Of a stretch of 9,132 bases of DNA, positions 4,853 to 9,132 are shown in pieces. How positions within the stretch are numbered: the stretch's first letter is position 1; each line of letters starts with the position of its first letter. The notes beneath the pieces were generated by a model, which did no database searches, was not told the origin of the DNA, and saw nothing but the letters and a program-made list of their open reading frames with translations. The stretch comes from an uncultured Bacteroidota bacterium (GTDB taxonomy: Bacteria > Bacteroidota > Bacteroidia > 2-12-FULL-35-15): the NCBI GenBank assembly GCA_903833025.1, contig CAILDT010000023.1, forward strand, positions 1 through 9,132. The letters run 5' to 3'. The position numbers were made by a program, and so were the translations under genes.

Positions 4853-7381
4853 ATGTCATCGAATAAACTTTCTTTTTTTCAACGAACAAAATTAAATGTT
4901 GCCAAATCGGTTGCTCCTGTTAAAGAAAAAAGCAGCTCATCGCTAAACCAAATCGATTTTTATTTACCCCCTCCCTCCTATCGCAGCATAAAAGAAATAT
5001 TTTTTGCTGATGCCAACATCAGTCAGAACTATTGTTATTCGCCCGATTCAATTTCTATTTCCAATCTCCCGCTTTTAGAAGAAGTAATAATTGGAGAAAA
5101 TAAATTACTTAACATAGGTTTCGATTCCATTATCATTCACGACTTAGATGATATTCAGGAACTAATAAACTTGTATCCTGCTATTGAAAATTTTGTGGTA
5201 AAGTTTAGAAAACCTTTTATGAGAGGTAAAATTTATTCGCGCGAGCAACCAAAAGAAATTGTAAGAAAGCCACGAAAGATTAAAGAAATAAATCCCGAAC
5301 AAGAAAAGGAAGAAGAAGTTTTAATTGAGTCAGAAGAAGACTTTGATAAACCCGTTATAAAACAGCAATACAAAGACAAAAACAAGTTTGACACTTTTGA
5401 TGTATTCGATTTAATATTTCCTGCATTGCAACCACCATTAGGCAAAAACTTTGATAACCCTATTGTTTTCCCACGCCCATTACTTGCATTTCAACCCGAA
5501 GGAATAGAATTTTTATTGGATAACCCAGCAGCTTTATTGGGAGATGAAATGGGATTAGGGAAAACAATTCAGGCAATTGTTGCCTTAAAAGTTTTATTTT
5601 CAACAGGCAAAATAACTACCTGTTGTGTTGTTTGCCCAAAAGCATTACTCACCAATTGGTACAACGAATTATGCCGCTGGGCTCCCGAATTAAAAGCATT
5701 ACGCTTGGAAGGCGGACCCGAATACAGAAGAGTTCTATGGAGTGCAGGCGCACATATTTATTTATGCGTGTATGAATCGTTGCAAAAAGATTTAGAAAAA
5801 ACGATTGAAATAAAAAATTTGAAAGTGGATAAGGATGGACATCATTTCAAGTGTCTCGTTGAGGAATGTAAAGGAGAAATTGATATTCCTTTTTCAAGGC
5901 ATTACACAGAAGTAGAATGTCCGCATTGTCTCAACAGATTTTTCTATCCTTATAAAGACGATAGAGCGAGAACACACTTTGATGTATTGATTTTAGATGA
6001 AATACAGAAAACAAAAAACCCGAAAACAAAAATGACCAAAGCCACAAGAGTTGTGTATGCTGATTATAAATGGGCATTGAGTGGCACCCCAATGGAAAAT
6101 AAATTAAAAGATTTGGTTACCGTTTGTGAAACTTTGGAAGCGGAAATGTTTATTGATATGAATAAAACCAATGCGCAGGAAGTGATTGCGAGATATAAAT
6201 CAAAGTTTATCAGAAGAAAAAAGGACGATGTGCTAAAAGATTTAGCACCTATTCAATCAAAGTATGAATGGTTAGAGTTATCTAAAAGTCAAAGAAAAAA
6301 ATATGATGATGCAGAAGCGGAAGGAACGGATGATTTGGAAAACCAAGGGGAGAAAGTTACCGTAACGCACATTTTCGCATTGATTACAAAATTAAAACTG
6401 CTTTGTAATTTAGACCCTGAAACATTAGAAAGTTCGAAACTTGATTATTTAAAAGAGAAGCTGGAAGAGTTGACTTCACAAGGAGATAAGGCATTAGTTT
6501 TTTCCCAGTTTCCTAAAAAGACTATTGAACCTTTGCTTCCTTTATTAAAAGAGTTTAGTCCTTTATATTATCACGGAGGATTAAACTTAGGACAAAGGGA
6601 AACCTTGGTAAGGAAATTTCAAGACCCAGCTAATGTAGAAAACAAAATAATGTTTCTTTCACTAAAAGCAGGTAATTCGGGCATTACATTAACAAGAGCA
6701 AATTATGTTTTTCATTTTGATATGTGGTGGAATCCTTCTATATCTTCCCAAGCAGCTGCAAGGGCACATCGGATAGGACAGAATAAAATAGTTTTCGAAA
6801 CAATGCTGTTAGCAGAAGATACTATTGAAAGAAGAATTTTTGATATTCTGGAAACAAAGAAAAGTTTGTTCAATGTGGTAGTGGATGATTTAAGTGAAGA
6901 AATAAATCTAGATAAACTAATGTCGGAAGAAGAGATATTTGGATTGTTTGGGTTGAAAAAAAGAAGGAATGTTGTTGCCCTTACAGATGAAAATATTAAA
7001 AAAGATTTTCATACTTTTGATGAAACGGAATTTGAAAAGTTTGTTTCTGATTTATTTACCCAAATGGGTTATCACTTGAATCATCATAAAAAAAGCTACG
7101 ATGGCGGGGTGTATATGTATGCAAAAAGAATTCGACCTTCAGGAATAGATGAGGTTATAATTCAATCGATGCGAGTTGAACAATCAAATATGATAGTGAA
7201 AGAAGATGTTGTAGTAAAATTAGGCACGTTACTTTACTCAAATAAAAAAATAGCGAAAGCACTTATAGTAACAAATGGTATTTTTGACGCAGAAGCAACT
7301 ATCTTTGCAGAAAAAAATAAAATTGAATTGATCGGAGGAACACAACTTCAGGAGTTCATTCAAAAAAATTATTCGAAATAA
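4853..7381 (+). CDS. SNF2-family DNA-dependent ATPase with inserted zinc ribbon and C-terminal Mrr-like domain
   Basis: Predicted cytoplasmic superfamily 2 DNA translocase or remodeller, 842 residues. Residues 1-125 are unrecognised and 128-176 are a charged Lys/Glu-rich linker. The ATPase core runs from ~205 to 680: Walker A GDEMGLGKT (230-238, Lys237), motif II DEIQ (382-385), motif III SGTP (410-413), YYHGGL (572-577), motif V KAGNSGITLT (605-614) and motif VI QAAARAHRIGQ (633-643, arginines 637 and 640). Between motifs I and II, C334-x4-C339-x16-C356-x2-C359 forms a probable zinc ribbon. Residues ~720-842 match the Mrr_cat fold: FEKFVSDLFTQMGY, DGG (750-752), IIQSMR (769-774), ALIVTNGIFDAEA (803-815) and ELIGGTQLQEFI (825-836). 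The expected acidic residue of DGGxD is Tyr754 and the Lys of QxK is Met773, so nuclease activity is doubtful. The layout recalls ZorD of Zorya defence systems, but no ZorA/B genes are present. It sits in an operon, 2 bp after the 183-residue gene and 3 bp before the next. Confidence 0.93.
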   Translation: MSSNKLSFFQRTKLNVAKSVAPVKEKSSSSLNQIDFYLPPPSYRSIKEIFFADANISQNYCYSPDSISISNLPLLEEVIIGENKLLNIGFDSIIIHDLDDIQELINLYPAIENFVVKFRKPFMRGKIYSREQPKEIVRKPRKIKEINPEQEKEEEVLIESEEDFDKPVIKQQYKDKNKFDTFDVFDLIFPALQPPLGKNFDNPIVFPRPLLAFQPEGIEFLLDNPAALLGDEMGLGKTIQAIVALKVLFSTGKITTCCVVCPKALLTNWYNELCRWAPELKALRLEGGPEYRRVLWSAGAHIYLCVYESLQKDLEKTIEIKNLKVDKDGHHFKCLVEECKGEIDIPFSRHYTEVECPHCLNRFFYPYKDDRARTHFDVLILDEIQKTKNPKTKMTKATRVVYADYKWALSGTPMENKLKDLVTVCETLEAEMFIDMNKTNAQEVIARYKSKFIRRKKDDVLKDLAPIQSKYEWLELSKSQRKKYDDAEAEGTDDLENQGEKVTVTHIFALITKLKLLCNLDPETLESSKLDYLKEKLEELTSQGDKALVFSQFPKKTIEPLLPLLKEFSPLYYHGGLNLGQRETLVRKFQDPANVENKIMFLSLKAGNSGITLTRANYVFHFDMWWNPSISSQAAARAHRIGQNKIVFETMLLAEDTIERRIFDILETKKSLFNVVVDDLSEEINLDKLMSEEEIFGLFGLKKRRNVVALTDENIKKDFHTFDETEFEKFVSDLFTQMGYHLNHHKKSYDGGVYMYAKRIRPSGIDEVIIQSMRVEQSNMIVKEDVVVKLGTLLYSNKKIAKALIVTNGIFDAEATIFAEKNKIELIGGTQLQEFIQKNYSK

Positions 7382-7384
7382 TTA

Positions 7385-8182
7385 ATGATTTTCACTGATC
7401 AACTCAACAGGAAAATAGAACTTACCGAAACTCCAAAGCGTATTATTTCCCTTGTACCTTCTCAAACCGAATTACTTTATGATTTAGGGTTAAGAGATGA
7501 AGTCGTAGGAATAACAAAATTTTGCATTCATCCCAAAGAATGGTTTCACACCAAAACAAGAATTGGTGGTACGAAGAAATTCGATTTTGATAAAATAAAA
7601 CTTCTTAACCCAGATTTGATTATTGGTAACAAAGAAGAGAACGAGCAAGTGCAAATCGAAGAGCTTTCTAAACATTATAAAGTATGGATGAGTGATATAG
7701 TAAACTTGAGTGATGCACTTGATATGATTCTGCGGGTTGGCACAATGGTTGAGAAACAGGAGGAAGCAATTAATTTGAAATTAAGAATTGAGAATATGTT
7801 CAAGGAATTACCTATTCAAAATACAATATCCAATAGACAAAGTGCAGCTTACTTTATTTGGAACAATCCTTATATGATTGCTGGAAATAATACTTTTATA
7901 GATGATATGCTTAGTCGCTGTGGTTTTACCAATGTATTTGCTTCTCCTAATTTATCTCGTTATCCGGAAGTATCAAAAGAACAAATATTAAAAGCAAACC
8001 CACAAGTAACTTTACTTTCTTCCGAACCATATCCCTTCAAAGAAAAACACGTTGAGGAGATAAAAAACATTTGTCCCAAAACAAATATTATAATTGTTGA
8101 TGGAGAATTATTCTCTTGGTATGGCTCACGATTATTATTGACCCCACCCTATTTTACTAAACTTATTCAATCTTTAATGTGA
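7385..8182 (+). CDS. Helical-backbone (BtuF-like) substrate-binding-fold protein without signal peptide
   Basis: 265 residues resembling the class III periplasmic binding fold used by cobalamin and iron-siderophore ABC importers. Visible family features are TPKRIISLVPSQTELLYDLGL (16-36), VVGITKFCIHP (40-50), RIGGTKKFDFDKIKLLNPDLIIGNKEEN (59-86), a long helix (~108-140), an ANPQVTLLSSEPYPFKEKH segment (204-222) and DGELFSWYGSRLL (239-251) near the C terminus. The protein begins directly with the first domain, has neither a signal peptide nor a lipobox Cys, and no permease or ATPase subunit gene is next to it. It would therefore stay in the cytoplasm unless its start is misplaced. The ATG at 7385 is 3 bp after the helicase stop, leaving no room for an upstream signal sequence within the same spacing. 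Such leaderless homologues are, as I recall, common in Bacteroidetes and usually annotated as cobalamin-binding or ABC substrate-binding proteins. The ligand is unknown. It is the last gene of the operon. Confidence 0.85.
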   Translation: MIFTDQLNRKIELTETPKRIISLVPSQTELLYDLGLRDEVVGITKFCIHPKEWFHTKTRIGGTKKFDFDKIKLLNPDLIIGNKEENEQVQIEELSKHYKVWMSDIVNLSDALDMILRVGTMVEKQEEAINLKLRIENMFKELPIQNTISNRQSAAYFIWNNPYMIAGNNTFIDDMLSRCGFTNVFASPNLSRYPEVSKEQILKANPQVTLLSSEPYPFKEKHVEEIKNICPKTNIIIVDGELFSWYGSRLLLTPPYFTKLIQSLM

Positions 8183-8219
8183 ATAAAAAAACAAATGATT
8201 TTATACGCTCGCTTATTTC

Positions 8220-8251
8220 TTATTAGTTTTGTATTTATAAACAACTAATAA
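8220..8251. repeat. 9-bp perfect inverted repeat flanking the patatin gene promoter and start
   Basis: TTATTAGTT (8220-8228) and AACTAATAA (8243-8251) are exact reverse complements around a 14-bp centre. The left arm overlaps the -7 element and the right arm ends 2 bp before the ATG. It could be a repressor site or, if transcription starts further upstream, an RNA stem hiding the start region. Confidence 0.5.
8224..8231 (+). promoter_or_regulatory. Bacteroidetes -7 element (TAnnTTTG) of the patatin gene
   Basis: TAGTTTTG matches TAnnTTTG and lies 22 bp before the ATG, predicting a leader of roughly 15-18 nt. No TTG -33 element is seen at the usual distance, so the promoter may be weak or activator-dependent. 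It shows that the patatin gene can be transcribed apart from the operon upstream. Confidence 0.45.
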
Positions 8252-8253
8252 CC

Positions 8254-9132
8254 ATGTATTCTATAAAACAAACAACCTTCTGCTTTGTTATCGTTATGTT
8301 GTTTTTGTTTTCTCTTAACGGAAACCTTTCTGCACAAAAGGTTGGAGTGGTGCTTAGTGGTGGTGCCGCAAGTGGCATTGCGCATATAGGAGTTTTAAAA
8401 GCACTAGAAGAAAATCATATTCCTATCGACTATATTACTGGCACATCAATGGGAGCATTGGTAGGTTCGTTATATGCCATGGGCTACTCCCCCATTCAAA
8501 TAGAAGCATTGGCTAAAACAGAAGAATTTAAAAATATGTCGGAAGGGATTATTGACCTTAAATATGCGTATTACTTTAAACGAGGAGATGATAATGCTTC
8601 TTGGATTACTCTACGCCTATTTGATTCAGCAATAATAAACACAATACCTACTAATGTTATTTCACCTATTTCAATGGATTTTGGAATGATGGAACTAGCC
8701 GCCGCTCCTTCAGCAGCGGCAAATTATAAGTTTGATAGTTTGTTTATTCCTTTCCGTTGTGTTGCTTCTGATATTGAGAAAAAAGAATCTGTTGTTTTTA
8801 AAGATGGTGATTTAGCCCAAGCTGTGCGTGCTTCTATGTCTTATCCATTTTACATAAGACCTATTTTGGTGAATGGAAAATTATTATTTGATGGTGGGTT
8901 ATACAACAATTTCCCTTCGAATATTATGTACAATGATTTTTATCCAGATGTGATGATAGGTAGTAATGTAAGTTCCAACAACCCGCCACCAGATGAAGAC
9001 AATATTTTATCTCAAATAAAATCGATGTTACAAAGTAAGTCTAGTTTTGATTTGCCTTGCGATAATGGTATCACCATTCAACCAAAAACAGATGTAGGTC
9101 TTTTTAATTTTAATAATATTCAACCGTTGATT
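8254..9132 (+). CDS. Patatin-like phospholipase, secreted, 3' end beyond the window
   Basis: Predicted lipid acyl hydrolase; 293 codons are visible and the frame is open at the right edge. Residues 1-27 are a signal peptide (MYSIKQ, a hydrophobic stretch, then NLSA before QKVG), so the enzyme leaves the cytoplasm. The patatin fold follows: oxyanion loop SGGAASG (35-41), nucleophile elbow GTSMG (63-67, Ser65) and the catalytic-dyad Asp in DGG (213-215). The VASDIE segment (170-175) and the AVRASMSYPFYIRPI segment (190-204) are typical of the bacterial family. Bacteroidetes homologues with a signal peptide usually continue into a BamA-like outer-membrane beta-barrel, as in type Vd PlpD autotransporters. 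The missing C-terminal part would show whether that holds here. The ATG at 8254 is chosen because the signal peptide starts there and a promoter element precedes it. The third Gly and the Lys/Arg of the usual GGGxKG loop are Ala38 and Ser40. Confidence 0.9.
   Translation, partial: MYSIKQTTFCFVIVMLFLFSLNGNLSAQKVGVVLSGGAASGIAHIGVLKALEENHIPIDYITGTSMGALVGSLYAMGYSPIQIEALAKTEEFKNMSEGIIDLKYAYYFKRGDDNASWITLRLFDSAIINTIPTNVISPISMDFGMMELAAAPSAAANYKFDSLFIPFRCVASDIEKKESVVFKDGDLAQAVRASMSYPFYIRPILVNGKLLFDGGLYNNFPSNIMYNDFYPDVMIGSNVSSNNPPPDEDNILSQIKSMLQSKSSFDLPCDNGITIQPKTDVGLFNFNNIQPLI

Noticed and set aside
4853..7381. Complete Zorya or DISARM system
   Set aside because: Only the helicase/Mrr-like component resembles ZorD. 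No ZorA, ZorB or ZorC and no DISARM methylase, PLD or DUF1998 genes lie in the window.
7385..8182. BtuF with a complete B12 import operon
   Set aside because: There is no signal peptide, and no permease, ATPase, TonB receptor or cobalamin riboswitch lies nearby.
8183..8219. Intrinsic terminator after the operon
   Set aside because: The stretch has an A-run but no GC-rich stem followed by T's on the plus strand.

Overview
The window looks like chromosomal DNA from a member of the Bacteroidetes, probably a Cytophaga/Flavobacteria-like lineage. Three things point there. First, a secreted multidomain protein ends in a gliding-motility/CHU_C-type C-terminal domain, the type B sorting signal of the type IX secretion system. 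Second, promoter-like elements match the Bacteroidetes -7 consensus TAnnTTTG. Third, the DNA is AT-rich and the genes have A-rich leaders with no Shine-Dalgarno sequence. No rRNA, tRNA, CRISPR array, transposase or integrase is visible.

Layout. On the minus strand, 49-2478 encodes an 809-residue exported adhesin-like protein (nidogen-like domain, Ig-like repeats, PKD domain, T9SS sorting domain). A divergent 354-bp intergenic region (2479-2832) separates it from a plus-strand MATE-family efflux pump (2833-4179). This gap holds about six degenerate 20-bp tandem units with internal dyad symmetry (2609-2728), a perfect 14-bp palindrome (2742-2755), and a TAnnTTTG element so close to the pump's ATG that its mRNA should be almost leaderless.

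A second plus-strand transcription unit has its own full promoter match (4194-4224) and a stem-loop leader. It contains three tightly packed genes: an uncharacterised 183-residue protein (4299-4850), an 842-residue SNF2-family ATPase with an inserted zinc ribbon and a C-terminal Mrr-like nuclease-fold domain (4853-7381), and a 265-residue helical-backbone substrate-binding-like protein without a signal peptide (7385-8182). The gaps are 2 and 3 bp. Finally, a patatin-like phospholipase with a signal peptide starts at 8254 and runs off the right edge. Its promoter element lies inside a 9-bp inverted repeat.

The most interesting part is the 4299-7381 pair. A SNF2 motor joined to an Mrr-like domain recalls the ZorD protein of Zorya anti-phage systems. 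Here, however, there are no ZorA/B genes, and the two residues expected to be catalytic in the Mrr domain appear to be replaced. This suggests a DNA-remodelling or DNA-sensing module with a dead nuclease domain. That reading is inference. The second point of interest is the 20-bp palindromic repeat array between the divergent adhesin and efflux genes.
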